From assembly GCF_943193005.1 (NCBI RefSeq), contig NZ_CALPCH010000001.1:1-64000 (forward strand): 64,000 nt of DNA. The letters are read 5' to 3'. The notes beneath the pieces are model-generated. The model was not told where the DNA came from, searched no databases, and was given only the letters and a program-made list of their open reading frames with translations. Shown one piece after another: positions 33,061 to 42,019 of this stretch; within the stretch, counting starts at the first letter, position 1, and every line of letters starts with the position of its first letter. Made by a program: the position numbers and the translations under genes. Origin of the DNA: Pumilibacter intestinalis. Lineage in GTDB: Bacteria > Bacillota > Clostridia > Christensenellales > Pumilibacteraceae.

Positions 33061-34008
33061 ATGAAAAAAATTACGCTTATAAACAGCGGCGGCACTATAT
33101 CGAGCGACTACGACGGCATGATTATGCGCCCCGGTTTGGTAACGAGTTTCGACGAGCTCGGCGACAGAATACAAAAGGTAAAAACGCCGTTTTGCATGCT
33201 CAGCGAAAACATGACCTGGAATACTCTTCGCGCCCTCGGCGATTGCATAGAAGAGGAGCTTGAGAGCGCGGAAGCTGTAATTGTTACGCACGGCACGGAT
33301 ACGCTTGCGTATACCGCCGCGTATCTCGGCTTGCGGCTCGCGGGCACGAGCGTGCCCGTTATGATAGCTTCGGCGGATATGCCGCTCAGCAATCCCATGA
33401 GCAACGGCGGCGCGAACCTGATGTGCGCCCTTTCCGCCATAGACGGCGGAGTCGGCGGCGTTTTCGTGCCGTATCGCAACCCCTACGAACGACCCGTTTT
33501 GCACGTTTCCACAAGGCTGTTGAGCAGTAGGGATTTCGACGGCGGATTGTATTCCGCGCTCGGAAAGATTTGCGGATACACCGACCGTACGGGCAAATTC
33601 ATGTTGCAGGAAAAAATCTCCGCGCATAAGTTCGCTCTTTCGGGAAACGGCGACGGCAAAGCCGTGCGGCTTGTTTTCGCAAATCCCGGCATAGACTACG
33701 CCGCGCTCGCGCGTTCGGCAAAGCAGGAAAATTCCGCAATTGTGTTTGCGGGCTATCACACGGGAACGATAAACAGCGGGGCGGACGGCATAGGGCAGCT
33801 CGACGGCGTGGAAACCTATCTTGCGGGCGGCTTGAGCGGTGAAAAGTATCAATCAATCGAGCAGATGCCCGGTTTTGTGCGCGTTATAGACAACATTGCG
33901 CCCATAACTTTATACACAAAGGTGCGTTTGGCGCATGAAAATTTCTCGTCGGAAAAGGAGCGCGAAGCCTACATAAACGCCGACACGTTCGGAGAATATT
34001 TTCAATAG
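33061..34008 (+). CDS. L-asparaginase
   Basis: A 315-residue type I asparaginase hydrolysing asparagine to aspartate and ammonia. Catalytic threonines lie in NSGGTISS (~8-15) and VTHGTDTLAYT (~79-89), and SADMPLSNPMSNG matches the family. No signal peptide, so it is cytosolic. I chose ATG 33061 after AAGGAAAAAGCAT over an extended upstream reading. Confidence 0.92.
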   Translation: MKKITLINSGGTISSDYDGMIMRPGLVTSFDELGDRIQKVKTPFCMLSENMTWNTLRALGDCIEEELESAEAVIVTHGTDTLAYTAAYLGLRLAGTSVPVMIASADMPLSNPMSNGGANLMCALSAIDGGVGGVFVPYRNPYERPVLHVSTRLLSSRDFDGGLYSALGKICGYTDRTGKFMLQEKISAHKFALSGNGDGKAVRLVFANPGIDYAALARSAKQENSAIVFAGYHTGTINSGADGIGQLDGVETYLAGGLSGEKYQSIEQMPGFVRVIDNIAPITLYTKVRLAHENFSSEKEREAYINADTFGEYFQ

Positions 34009-34043
34009 CGCGTAAAAATCTTATAATACGCACTCCAAAAAAG

Positions 34044-34072
34044 TTGTACGTTGCGAAAAAGTATGGTATAAT
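34044..34072 (+). promoter_or_regulatory. Promoter of the CorC-like gene
   Basis: TTGTAC (34044-34049), 17 nt, TATAAT (34067-34072). The leader has CAGGAGC at ~34100. Confidence 0.75.
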
Positions 34073-34121
34073 ATACTAATAAAACCTAATTTAATTTTTC
34101 AGGAGCAACACGAAAACTTAA

Positions 34122-35573
34122 ATGCACCCATCTCAGATAGGTATATTGGTAACCGTTGTAGTGATGATACTCATGTCGGGATTTTTCTCGGCAACGGAAA
34201 TGGCGTATTCAACCGCCAATAAAATCAGACTTCGCACGCTCGAGGCGGACGGCAACCGTTCGGCAAAAAAGGTACTGCGCCTGCTCGACAGGTACGACAG
34301 GCTTTTGAGCACCATACTCATAGGCAACAACATAGTAAACATTGCGGCGTCTACTCTCTCCACGCTTTTGTTTGCGAGTCTTATAGCCAACGAGCAGTTG
34401 GCGGCTGTGGTTTCCACCGCGGTGGTTACCGTCGCCGTGCTCATTTTCGGCGAGATAACGCCCAAAACTTTGGCGAAGAACTTTGCCGAAGGATACGCCA
34501 TGCGCGTGTGGCCCTTTCTTTGGTTTTTCATAATTCTGTTTTTCCCCATAGATATACTGCTTGTGCCGTGGAAACGGCTTATAGGCAAAATCAAGAACAA
34601 GAACGCCGCGGCAATCACCGAAGACGAACTTATCACTTACGTTGAAACGGCGCAGAACGAGGGCGGCATAGACGAGCACGAGTCGCGCCTTATTCGTTCG
34701 GCCATAGAGTTCGAGGACCTCGACGTAGACGATATCATGGTGCCGCGCGTAAACGTGGTGGCTATAGAGGAGCACGAAACGTTCGATTACATTGCCGACC
34801 TGTTTTTAGACAACGGATTTTCGCGCATGCCCGTGTTCAGCAAAACCATAGACAGCGTGATAGGCATTATACACGAAAAGGACTTTTACAAGCTGTACCG
34901 CATGGCGGAAGACAAACGCCCCGAGTCGGTTAAGAGCATAGTTCAGCCCGTGGTGTGCGTATCGCCGAGCATGAAAATAAGCACGGTGCTTCGCATGCTC
35001 CAAAAAGCCAAGATACACATGGCGATAGTAGTGGACGAATTCGGCGGCACCGAGGGCATAGTTACTCTCGAAGATATCCTCGAGGAGCTTGTGGGCGAAA
35101 TATACGACGAGCACGACGAGGTGGAGGTGCTCAGCCGCAAGGTGGGAGACGACACCTATCTCGTAACGGGCACGCACAACCTCGAAGACTTGTTCGAGGA
35201 ATTCCGCATGAACGTAAAAGAGGAGTTCGACTCCACCACGGTGGGCGGCTGGATAACCGAACAGCTCGGAAAAATTCCCGCGGCGGGCGAGAAATATTCT
35301 TTTGAAAATCTCGATATAATAGTTACCAAGGCGAACAACAAGCGCGTTCTCGAACTCAAGATAAAAGTAAATCCCGTAGAGGAAGAGGAGCACGAGAGCG
35401 GACTCGAAAAGTTGCTTTCCGCGCTCGACCGCGAGAAAGAACACGCGGGAGAAAAGAAAGCCGACCGAAACGAGGACGTACAACCCGTTCTTATAGGCGG
35501 CAACAGCGATACGCAAGAAGAGTCGAACGAAACGCGGGAAGAAGAAAAATCCGTTAAAAAAGAGAGTGAGTAA
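34122..35573 (+). CDS. CNNM/CorC (HlyC) family transporter
   Basis: A 483-residue membrane protein. A DUF21 transmembrane domain (~1-170) includes SGFFSATEMAYSTAN and VLIFGEITPKTLAKN. Two CBS domains lie at ~195-320 (IMVPRVNVVAIEE; VVDEFGGTEGIVTLEDILEELVGEI). A CorC_HlyC domain lies at ~335-420, with a long charged C-terminal tail. Members export Mg2+ or other divalent ions. The stop abuts the next gene, so they probably form an operon. Confidence 0.93.
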   Translation: MHPSQIGILVTVVVMILMSGFFSATEMAYSTANKIRLRTLEADGNRSAKKVLRLLDRYDRLLSTILIGNNIVNIAASTLSTLLFASLIANEQLAAVVSTAVVTVAVLIFGEITPKTLAKNFAEGYAMRVWPFLWFFIILFFPIDILLVPWKRLIGKIKNKNAAAITEDELITYVETAQNEGGIDEHESRLIRSAIEFEDLDVDDIMVPRVNVVAIEEHETFDYIADLFLDNGFSRMPVFSKTIDSVIGIIHEKDFYKLYRMAEDKRPESVKSIVQPVVCVSPSMKISTVLRMLQKAKIHMAIVVDEFGGTEGIVTLEDILEELVGEIYDEHDEVEVLSRKVGDDTYLVTGTHNLEDLFEEFRMNVKEEFDSTTVGGWITEQLGKIPAAGEKYSFENLDIIVTKANNKRVLELKIKVNPVEEEEHESGLEKLLSALDREKEHAGEKKADRNEDVQPVLIGGNSDTQEESNETREEEKSVKKESE

Positions 35574-36572
35574 ATGCCCGAACTGCTTTTAGACGCTCTT
35601 TTGGATACTCTCAAGCTCGTGCCCTGGCTTTTGGTTATGCACGTGCTTATAGAGGTATTCGAATATAACGCCGTATCCAAAATAAAACTCAATAAGGTGC
35701 TCAGAGGACCGCTCGCGCCGCTTATAGGCGGAGCGTGCGGTATTTTGCCGCAATGCGGCTTCGGAGTGGTGGCGGCGGATTTGTACAGCCGCCGCAGTAT
35801 CAGGCTGGGTACAATGATAGCGGTGTTTATCGCCACGAGCGACGAAGCCGTGCCCATACTTTTGAGCGCGCCCACCGCCGACTCGGTGATTAAACTCGCG
35901 GTACTGCTCGGCTTTAAGCTACTTGCCGCGCTCGTCGCGGGCTACGTTCTCAATTTTATTTTGAGAAATCGCGAACTCACGGAGATACAGCCCGAGCGGG
36001 CTGTGCTTAAAGGTTGCCATCGTCACGAACTCGGAGAACACACTCACGAGCACGGAGAAGAAAAAAGCCTCGTTGAGAACGAACAAAACGGCACGCTGCC
36101 CGACGGGGGTGCCGTCATTGCGAACGAGCGTAGCGAGTGTGGCAATCTCCCGCATGAGAAAGAAAAACGTCCGTTTGATTTCAAGTGTTTCGTGGTGCAT
36201 CCTCTTTTGCACACTCTCACCGTAACGGCGTACATTTTGGGCGTAAACCTGCTTTTCGCCGTCGCGCTTTATTTCGCGGGCGAAAACCGACTCGCCGACT
36301 TTTTGGTTTCGGCAAAGCATTTTCAACCCATGCTCGCGGGACTTGTGGGACTTATACCCAATTGCGCGTCGAGCGTGATAATAGCGCAACTTTTCGCCCG
36401 CGGCGGCATCACGCTCGGCGCGGCGTTTGCGGGACTTAGCGTTAACGCGGGTTTGGGGCTTGCCGTGCTTCTGCGCAAAAATCGCCCGTTTAAGCACACG
36501 TTCGCCATTGCCGCGGGTTTATACCTTTACAGCGTGGCTGTGGGCATGCTTCTCGGCTTTGTTCCGATGTAA
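35574..36572 (+). CDS. Predicted 10-TM metal exporter (ArsP_2-type) with an inserted repeat
   Basis: A 332-residue membrane protein in two halves, each with a similar motif: GACGILPQCGFGVVAADLYS in the first and GLIPNCASSVIIAQLF in the second. This matches the 'putative manganese transporter'/ArsP_2 group. A central soluble loop (~148-200) is His-rich (CHRHELGEHTHEHGEE), likely metal binding. Residues ~181-197 of that loop are encoded by an in-frame copy of the dispersed palindromic repeat. It starts directly after the CorC-like stop. Confidence 0.85.
   Translation: MPELLLDALLDTLKLVPWLLVMHVLIEVFEYNAVSKIKLNKVLRGPLAPLIGGACGILPQCGFGVVAADLYSRRSIRLGTMIAVFIATSDEAVPILLSAPTADSVIKLAVLLGFKLLAALVAGYVLNFILRNRELTEIQPERAVLKGCHRHELGEHTHEHGEEKSLVENEQNGTLPDGGAVIANERSECGNLPHEKEKRPFDFKCFVVHPLLHTLTVTAYILGVNLLFAVALYFAGENRLADFLVSAKHFQPMLAGLVGLIPNCASSVIIAQLFARGGITLGAAFAGLSVNAGLGLAVLLRKNRPFKHTFAIAAGLYLYSVAVGMLLGFVPM
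36114..36162. repeat. Palindromic repeat half-unit inside a coding sequence
   Basis: GTCATTGCGAACGAGCGTAG (36114 on), inner stem CGAGCGTAGCGAG, then GTGGCAATCTCCCGCATGAG. This is a recognisable half-unit. It is translated without a stop as AVIANERSECGNLPHEKE in the loop of the metal exporter. Confidence 0.9.
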
Positions 36573-36590
36573 CCAAACAACACCATAAAC

Positions 36591-36619
36591 TTGACTCCGA
36601 GCGGCAAAAATGATATACT
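36591..36619 (+). promoter_or_regulatory. Promoter of dnaX, predicted leaderless
   Basis: TTGACT (36591-36596), 17 nt, TATACT (36614-36619). The dnaX ATG is at 36627, so the transcript should start on or next to it. There is no Shine-Dalgarno. Confidence 0.8.
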
Positions 36620-36626
36620 TGAATTT

Positions 36627-38168
36627 ATGAGTTATACCGCACTTTACAGAAAATATCGCCCCACGGTTTTCGAGGACGTGATAGGGCAAGACCATATCAC
36701 CGAAACGCTTAAAAATCAGCTCAAATCGGGCAGGGTGGGGCACGCCTATCTTTTCACGGGAAGCAGAGGAACGGGCAAGACCACGTGCGCCAAAATTTTC
36801 GCCCGCGCCGTAAATTGCCTTGAGCCGGTGAAAGGCTCGCCGTGCGGAAAATGCAAAACCTGCCAAGCTCTTGCGAGCGCGTCGGATATAGACATACTCG
36901 AGATAGACGCGGCGAGCAACAACCGCGTAGACGAAATCCGCGAAATACGCGAGCGCGTGAAATATCCGCCCGTGAACGGCAAGTACAAAGTCTATATTAT
37001 AGACGAGGTGCACATGCTCACGGACAGCGCGTTTAACGCCCTGCTCAAAACGCTCGAAGAACCGCCCGAATTCGTTATATTCATTCTTGCCACTACCGAG
37101 GCGCACAAGTTGCCCGCAACCATACTTTCGCGTTGCATGCGTTTCGATTTCAGACTTGTATCCATAGAGCTGTTGGCGGAGAATATAAAGAAGATATTCA
37201 AAGCCGAGGGCAAAAAGTACGAGGAAGAAGCGGTGCGCTACATAGCCGGCGCAGGCGAAGGAAGCGTGCGCGACTCGCTCTCTATTGCCGATATGTGCTT
37301 GAGCCGAAGCGAGGGTAAACTCACGCTCTCTGACGTGCTCGACGTTTTGGGAGCCGCCGACCGCGGAAAGATACGCTCGCTTACCGAAAGCATACTTACG
37401 GGCAACGCCCGCGAAATACTCGTTAAAATAGACGAACTCGTCTCGCTCGGCAAATCGGTGGGCAGAATAGCGAAAGACGTGCTTTTGTGCGCCCGCGACT
37501 TGCTTGCGATTCGCACGGGAGCGGAGTCGCTCGTGATAGATACCGCCGAAAACATAGCCGAACTGAAAGAACTTGCCGCTTCGGCGGGCGAAGAAGAACT
37601 CGCGGCGGTTATACGCTTGCTCGGCTCGACAGACTCCGAAATACGCTACAGCGTGAGTCCCAAAATCGTGCTCGAAACGGCTTGCCTGCGTGCGGGCAAA
37701 CTCGTCGGCGACGACTCCGACGTGCTTGCGGCTCGCATTGCAAGACTTGAAAAGCAGGTTGAAACTCTGATTGCAAACGGAGTTTCCGCGCCCGCGAGAG
37801 CGGCGGAAAAACAGCCCGAACCCGCGCCCGCCGCGGAGCAAACGCCCGACGACAGGAGCATATGGGGCAGGCTGATAACCTATTTCAGAAAGAACGGACC
37901 GATGAACGTGTACTCGCTGTTGTGCAACGCGCACGACGTTACGGCAGACGGCGGCATTATATCGGTATGCCCCGACACGGACGCGGAGTTTTTGCAGTTT
38001 TCGGATGCGGAAACGCAGTCGCAACTTACTCGCGCGCTTGCGGAAATGGGCTTGAATTTCACCTTCAACATAGTTAAGCGCGACTCTAAACCCGATATGG
38101 ACAGCGAGATAGACCGCATAAAGAAGATGATTGCGGGCGGCAAAGCAAAACTCAATATAACGCGGTAA
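36627..38168 (+). CDS. dnaX: DNA polymerase III subunit gamma/tau
   Basis: A 513-residue clamp-loader ATPase. Walker A GSRGTGKT is at 45-52, the zinc cysteines are Cys64, 73, 76 and 79, Walker B/DEVH is IIDEVHM near 125, and sensor 1 is ILATTE. Domain III and a tau-like C-terminal region follow, linked by an Ala/Pro/Glu-rich segment (~396-420). Shorter than E. coli tau but normal for Firmicutes. First gene of the classic dnaX-ybaB-recR order. Confidence 0.96.
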   Translation: MSYTALYRKYRPTVFEDVIGQDHITETLKNQLKSGRVGHAYLFTGSRGTGKTTCAKIFARAVNCLEPVKGSPCGKCKTCQALASASDIDILEIDAASNNRVDEIREIRERVKYPPVNGKYKVYIIDEVHMLTDSAFNALLKTLEEPPEFVIFILATTEAHKLPATILSRCMRFDFRLVSIELLAENIKKIFKAEGKKYEEEAVRYIAGAGEGSVRDSLSIADMCLSRSEGKLTLSDVLDVLGAADRGKIRSLTESILTGNAREILVKIDELVSLGKSVGRIAKDVLLCARDLLAIRTGAESLVIDTAENIAELKELAASAGEEELAAVIRLLGSTDSEIRYSVSPKIVLETACLRAGKLVGDDSDVLAARIARLEKQVETLIANGVSAPARAAEKQPEPAPAAEQTPDDRSIWGRLITYFRKNGPMNVYSLLCNAHDVTADGGIISVCPDTDAEFLQFSDAETQSQLTRALAEMGLNFTFNIVKRDSKPDMDSEIDRIKKMIAGGKAKLNITR

Positions 38169-38175
38169 GGGTATG

Positions 38176-38262
38176 ACTAATGCCGAAGCAATCTCATACG
38201 GTGAGCTCATGTCATTGCGAGGAGGGCAACGCCCGACGAAGCAATCTCATACGAAAGAACAT
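38176..38262. repeat. Palindromic repeat between dnaX and ybaB
   Basis: Two half-units: TGCCGAAGCAATCTCATACG, then GTCATTGCGAGGAGGGCAAC with the inner stem GGGCAACGCCC and GAAGCAATCTCATACG. It interrupts an otherwise conserved operon. Confidence 0.8.
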
Positions 38263-38289
38263 AAAACATATAACAAGGAGTGTAATATA

Positions 38290-38619
38290 ATGGGTAAAGG
38301 ATTTAACGGTTTCGGCGGCGGCGGTTTCAATATGCAGCAAATGATGCGTCAGGCTCAAAAGATGCAGGAGCAAATGGCAAAGGCGCAGGAAGAGCTTGCC
38401 GAGCTTTCGGTAACGGGCAGTGCGGGCGGCGGCATGGTGGAGATAACTCTTTCCGGCAAACGCGACGTTGAAGCGGTGAGCATAAAGCCCGAGGCGGTAG
38501 ACCCCGACGATATCGAAATGCTCGAGGACCTCATTGCCGCGGCGTTCGGCGACGCGCTCGCGAAAGTTGCCGAAGAGGAAAAAAGACTCATGCCCTACGG
38601 TGCGCAGGGGCTGATGTAG
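38290..38619 (+). CDS. YbaB/EbfC nucleoid-associated protein
   Basis: A 109-residue DNA-binding protein of the YbaB/EbfC family. It has a Gly/Phe-rich start, a long helix MMRQAQKMQEQMAKAQEELA (~17-36), and a compact beta core (VEITLSGKRDVEAVSIKPEA). I chose ATG 38290 after AAGGAGTGTAATAT. Located between dnaX and recR as in most Firmicutes. Confidence 0.95.
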   Translation: MGKGFNGFGGGGFNMQQMMRQAQKMQEQMAKAQEELAELSVTGSAGGGMVEITLSGKRDVEAVSIKPEAVDPDDIEMLEDLIAAAFGDALAKVAEEEKRLMPYGAQGLM

Positions 38620-38621
38620 GC

Positions 38622-39206
38622 ATGAAACAGCTCGATTGCATAATGCGGCTGAGCAACAAGTTCGCGCGGCTTCCGGGCGTGGGCGCGAAAACCGCACAGC
38701 GTTATGCGTACAGCATAATAGATATGCCTTGCGCCGACGTAGAGGACTTTTGCGCCGCGTTGAAAGATGTGAAAAACAGCGTGCGCTACTGCGCCGAGTG
38801 CGGCAATTTCACAGATAAAGAGGTTTGCGAAATCTGCGCCCGCCGCGACAAAAGCATAATATGCGTGGTTGCTTACCCCAAAGACGTACTCGCGCTCGAG
38901 AGAGTTTCGGGCTACAGGGGAGTGTATCACGTTTTGCACGGAACTCTTTCGCCGCTTGAGGGCAGAGGACCGGACTCGCTCAAAATAAAAGAACTGCTCG
39001 CCCGTTTGGAGGGCGCGGAAGAGGTCATACTCGCCACAAACACCGACGTTGAGGGAGAAGCTACGGCTATGTATCTCGCGCGGCTCATAAAGCCTATGGG
39101 CGTTAAAGTGAGCAGAATTGCGCAGGGCATAAGCATTGGGAGCGAACTCGAGTATGCCGACGAGGTTACGCTCACGCGTGCGCTCGAAAAAAGAACGCCG
39201 TTATAA
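38622..39206 (+). CDS. recR: Recombination mediator RecR
   Basis: A 194-residue RecR: helix-hairpin-helix RLPGVGAKTAQRYAY (~16-30), a C4 zinc finger (CAECGNFTDKEVCEIC, ~57-72) and a Toprim domain (EEVILATNTDVEGEATAMYL). It acts with RecO/RecF in gap repair. Starts two bases after the ybaB stop. Confidence 0.97.
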   Translation: MKQLDCIMRLSNKFARLPGVGAKTAQRYAYSIIDMPCADVEDFCAALKDVKNSVRYCAECGNFTDKEVCEICARRDKSIICVVAYPKDVLALERVSGYRGVYHVLHGTLSPLEGRGPDSLKIKELLARLEGAEEVILATNTDVEGEATAMYLARLIKPMGVKVSRIAQGISIGSELEYADEVTLTRALEKRTPL

Positions 39207-39217
39207 AAAACGGCGTT
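39194..39217. terminator. Hairpin at the end of recR
   Basis: AACGCCG (39194-39200) pairs with CGGCGTT (39211-39217) across the recR stop codon. The T-run is weak. It lies between convergent genes. Confidence 0.6.
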
Positions 39218-39237
39218 GGTTCTATACGTCTAAAAAA

Positions 39238-39867
39238 TTATTCTTCTTCCGCCGGTACGAATTCCACGTTGCCGGCGTTTGCTTTGTAAAGTATTTGCCG
39301 CGATATAAAACACGTAACCGCCGACGCCGCCGAAACCGCAATGTTTATCGCGCCCCATACTCCGAATTTGTATACCGACACCGCTATTTCCGCGGCGGCA
39401 ACCAAAACGTGCAGAGCGTTAAACAGTTCGTAAGAGGTGAACGTGCGCCTGTCGAGTCCAGAACGCGGAGCGTCGCACTCGCGTATTTCGCGCTTTATCT
39501 TTTGGCGCGTGCGGTTCATAACCGATATAAACACCGATAGGGCAATGAGCACCACGAGCGATATCACGTAAAGAGTGAACAGCGCAAACAGCGGCTTGTT
39601 GTCGCTAAGTCGCGCCCGCCCTTCCACTTCGAGGAATAGCGAAATCGCAAAAAAAAGCGTGCTCAAATACATGAAAAGCGATTTCTTGCGTTGCAACGCG
39701 TCAAGCTCTTTGTCCGAAAGTTTGGATACGAACTTGCCGTCGCGCTTGCGCCTTTTATACATGTTGAGGGCGAGTTCTTCGGTTTGTTCCGCGGTTTGTT
39801 CGGTTTCCGCTTGCTCTTTTTCGGTTTGTTCTTCTATTTCGTTTTCGTTTTTCTTTTCGTCTTGCAT
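39238..39867 (-). CDS. Hypothetical membrane protein with Glu-rich N-terminus
   Basis: A 209-residue protein. Residues 1-35 are almost wholly Glu/Gln/Thr. A basic patch KRRKRDGKF follows, then two hydrophobic segments (~64-115) and two more (~150-195). No family is recognised. It follows the ankyrin-like gene by 12 bases, so they form a unit on the minus strand. Confidence 0.7.
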   Translation of the reverse strand: MQDEKKNENEIEEQTEKEQAETEQTAEQTEELALNMYKRRKRDGKFVSKLSDKELDALQRKKSLFMYLSTLFFAISLFLEVEGRARLSDNKPLFALFTLYVISLVVLIALSVFISVMNRTRQKIKREIRECDAPRSGLDRRTFTSYELFNALHVLVAAAEIAVSVYKFGVWGAINIAVSAASAVTCFISRQILYKANAGNVEFVPAEEE

Positions 39868-39879
39868 GTTAGTTTTTGT

Positions 39880-40773
39880 TTATGCCGCGCCGTCTATCAC
39901 GGCGAGAGCGGCGGAATTTCCGTCCGCCAAAGCGTTGTCGCGCAGAGATTTGCCGCCGTAGCAGTCTTTGGCGGAGTAGCCGTGCGCAAACATGTATTTG
40001 AGCATTCTGCCGCCGTCGTTGAACGCGGCTCGCGCCGCTTTTTTGAGAAACTCGGGGTTGTGCTCGAAGGAGTAGCCGCAGGCGATAAGCATATCGAGCA
40101 CTTCGGTACTGCCCGTGAATATTGCCTGACTAACCGCTTTTTCGCTCGGCTCGAGTTTTACTTTGCCGCCTTTAATGAGGTATTCGAGCACCACCCAGTC
40201 GCCGCCCGACACCGCCAAGTCGAGTGCGGTGGGGTCTTGCCAATCCACGTGCCCGTTTATGAATTCCAGCATTTCGTCGTGCGTGTTGAGAATTATTTCG
40301 AATATGATGCGTATGTAAACCGATTTCGCCACCTCGGCTTCGGTAAGATAGTATCTTTTCATGAGAGCGCGCAACTTGTCGAGCCTGCCTTGCACCGCCA
40401 TGGAATTTATGTACGGCACGAATATATCTATATCGGCGTTGCCGTTAACGCGGCGAACGTTGTCGAGCACCTCGAAAAACTCGGCTTCGCACTCTTCCGA
40501 AAAGCCTTTGTTGTTGCACATGTTGGCTATTATACTGCGGCTCACGGGTTCGGCGAGAACGCCGTTATCCACCAAAAAGGATACGAGCGAAAACCTATTG
40601 AGTTTTGCCGCCCAGTGCAGAGCCGCCGCGTGCTTATAGCAAACGTCGGCGCCGTTTAAGCACATTGTGCGCAGGGTATCGAAATTGGGACTGTCGGCGC
40701 GGCACTCGGCTACAAGTAGCTCGCCGAGCGTTTTTGCCCGCTCCTTTTGCAGCAGTTGCTCTTTGCTTGCCAT
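39880..40773 (-). CDS. Ankyrin-repeat-like protein
   Basis: A 297-residue protein built of degenerate ~33-residue helical repeats: ALHWAAKLNRFSLVSFLVDNG, ALDLAVSGGDWVVLEYLIKGG, AIFTGSTEVLDMLIACGYS and AARAAFNDGGRMLKYMFAHGYS. Soluble, no signal peptide. Probably a protein-binding scaffold; the partner is unknown. ATG follows AAGGAGGCTTT. It has its own promoter at 40809-40837. Confidence 0.8.
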   Translation of the reverse strand: MASKEQLLQKERAKTLGELLVAECRADSPNFDTLRTMCLNGADVCYKHAAALHWAAKLNRFSLVSFLVDNGVLAEPVSRSIIANMCNNKGFSEECEAEFFEVLDNVRRVNGNADIDIFVPYINSMAVQGRLDKLRALMKRYYLTEAEVAKSVYIRIIFEIILNTHDEMLEFINGHVDWQDPTALDLAVSGGDWVVLEYLIKGGKVKLEPSEKAVSQAIFTGSTEVLDMLIACGYSFEHNPEFLKKAARAAFNDGGRMLKYMFAHGYSAKDCYGGKSLRDNALADGNSAALAVIDGAA

Positions 40774-40808
40774 AAAGCCTCCTTAAATCGGATTTTTAAC
40801 GATATTTA

Positions 40809-40837
40809 ATTATAGCACAGCCCGACCGATTTGTAAA
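40809..40837 (-). promoter_or_regulatory. Promoter of the ankyrin-like operon
   Basis: On the minus strand TTTACA (40837-40832), 17 nt, TATAAT (40814-40809). Expected start ~35 nt before the ATG at 40773. Confidence 0.8.
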
Positions 40838-41014
40838 ACGTTTTTGCGATTTGCCGCCGCAAGACCTGTCGAAAATAATCGAACGCGAATACATGAGGCA
40901 CGAAAAAGCGGAATTTTACGTACCGTTTCTTTTAAGTTGCATAAAGTAAAACGAGGGGAGTGAAAAATATTATCGAAATTTATGAAAAATTTATTAAAAA
41001 CACCTCGAAAACAG

Positions 41015-41042
41015 TTTACAAATAGAAAAATTATGATATAAT
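41015..41042 (+). promoter_or_regulatory. Promoter of the zinc-ribbon acidic protein gene
   Basis: TTTACA (41015-41020), 16 nt, TATAAT (41037-41042). The rest of the gap 40838-41014 shows no gene; it is AT-rich with no clear structure. Confidence 0.75.
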
Positions 41043-41070
41043 AGTTCCGAGAAAAACGGGGGCGTGTTCC

Positions 41071-41562
41071 GTGAAAAAAGAAGAAAAGAAACAAGCGTAT
41101 ATTTTGTGTCCGAGATGCGAGCTTAATTATATAGTGAGCAAGGATAAATACTGCACCGTGTGCAAAGCCGAAATGGGTTTGTTGGACCCCAGCATTTTGT
41201 TACCCGACGACGAGGAGGCGGGCTTTGAAAAGCTTTGCCCCGTTTGTCAGGTGAACTATATAGGCGAAGACGAAGAAATTTGCTTTTTGTGTCAGAAAGA
41301 GCGCGAGGAACGCGAAGCCGCCGAGCACAAGAGCGAGTGGGACGAACTCGACCGCGACGACGACCTCGACGACCCCATAGGCATAATACCGCTCGAGGAA
41401 GACACTCTTTTGAGTTCGGACGACGAGCAGGAAGAGGAGGACGACTCCGAGCCGGATAAAGAGGACGATTTCGATTATCCCGATTTCGAAGAAGAAGATT
41501 TCGAAGACGACGATTTTGACGACGAGGACGAAGAAGAACTCGAAGAAGACGACGATATGTAA
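41071..41562 (+). CDS. Double zinc-ribbon protein with a very acidic tail
   Basis: A 163-residue protein. Two four-cysteine modules: CPRCELNY...YCTVC (~13-31) and CPVCQVNY...CFLC (~57-75). The last ~80 residues are nearly all Asp/Glu (FEEEDFEDDDFDDEDEEE). The GTG start follows ACGGGGGCG. A nucleic-acid or protein-binding adaptor is plausible, with the tail mimicking nucleic-acid charge (inference). I cannot name the family's function. Confidence 0.8.
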   Translation: MKKEEKKQAYILCPRCELNYIVSKDKYCTVCKAEMGLLDPSILLPDDEEAGFEKLCPVCQVNYIGEDEEICFLCQKEREEREAAEHKSEWDELDRDDDLDDPIGIIPLEEDTLLSSDDEQEEEDDSEPDKEDDFDYPDFEEEDFEDDDFDDEDEEELEEDDDM

Positions 41563-41594
41563 CGGCGTATATATAATATAGAATAAAAAAACAG

Positions 41595-41625
41595 GCTCGG
41601 GCAAACTCGCCCGAGCTTATTTTTT
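41595..41625. terminator. Bidirectional terminator
   Basis: GCTCGGGC (41595-41602) pairs with GCCCGAGC (41609-41616), followed by TTATTTTTT. It separates the convergent zinc-ribbon and veg genes; an A-run on the left lets it work for the minus strand too. Confidence 0.9.
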
Positions 41626-41639
41626 CGTTGTGCGCTGAT

Positions 41640-41888
41640 TTATCTTGCCGTGGCTTCGCTTAGTTTGATATCGCCGCAAATGATATCGGAGTAGGAGCAG
41701 GAGAGCAGTTCGAGGTTTTTGTTGTCGGCAATCTTTAGGGTGAAAACCTGCGGATACACCGCGAGCACGCTTCCGCTGTAACGTATTATTTTTTTCCTGC
41801 CCTTGTTAACCGAAATCTTGAGAGGGCTTCCCACAAGATTACGCACGTAGTCTTTTACTTCGTCTATACTTTTGGCGCATTTTCTCAT
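41640..41888 (-). CDS. veg: Veg family protein
   Basis: An 82-residue Veg (DUF1021) protein. KISVNKGRKKIIRYSGSVLA, VYPQVFTLKI and a CSYSDIICGDIKL end match the family, which has an Sm-like beta fold and influences biofilm or sporulation genes in Bacillus. Located just upstream, on the opposite strand, of a spore-coat-type gene. Confidence 0.88.
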   Translation of the reverse strand: MRKCAKSIDEVKDYVRNLVGSPLKISVNKGRKKIIRYSGSVLAVYPQVFTLKIADNKNLELLSCSYSDIICGDIKLSEATAR

Positions 41889-42019
41889 GATAAAAGTTTT
41901 TCCGAGCGCAAAAACAATTATACGAACTATTTGAAAATTTTGTTCTAATCGGGACGAGCGCGGTATATAATATAGTGTTATTTAGGACAAATCATGTTTT
42001 TTTAGGAGGCAAGATACTT

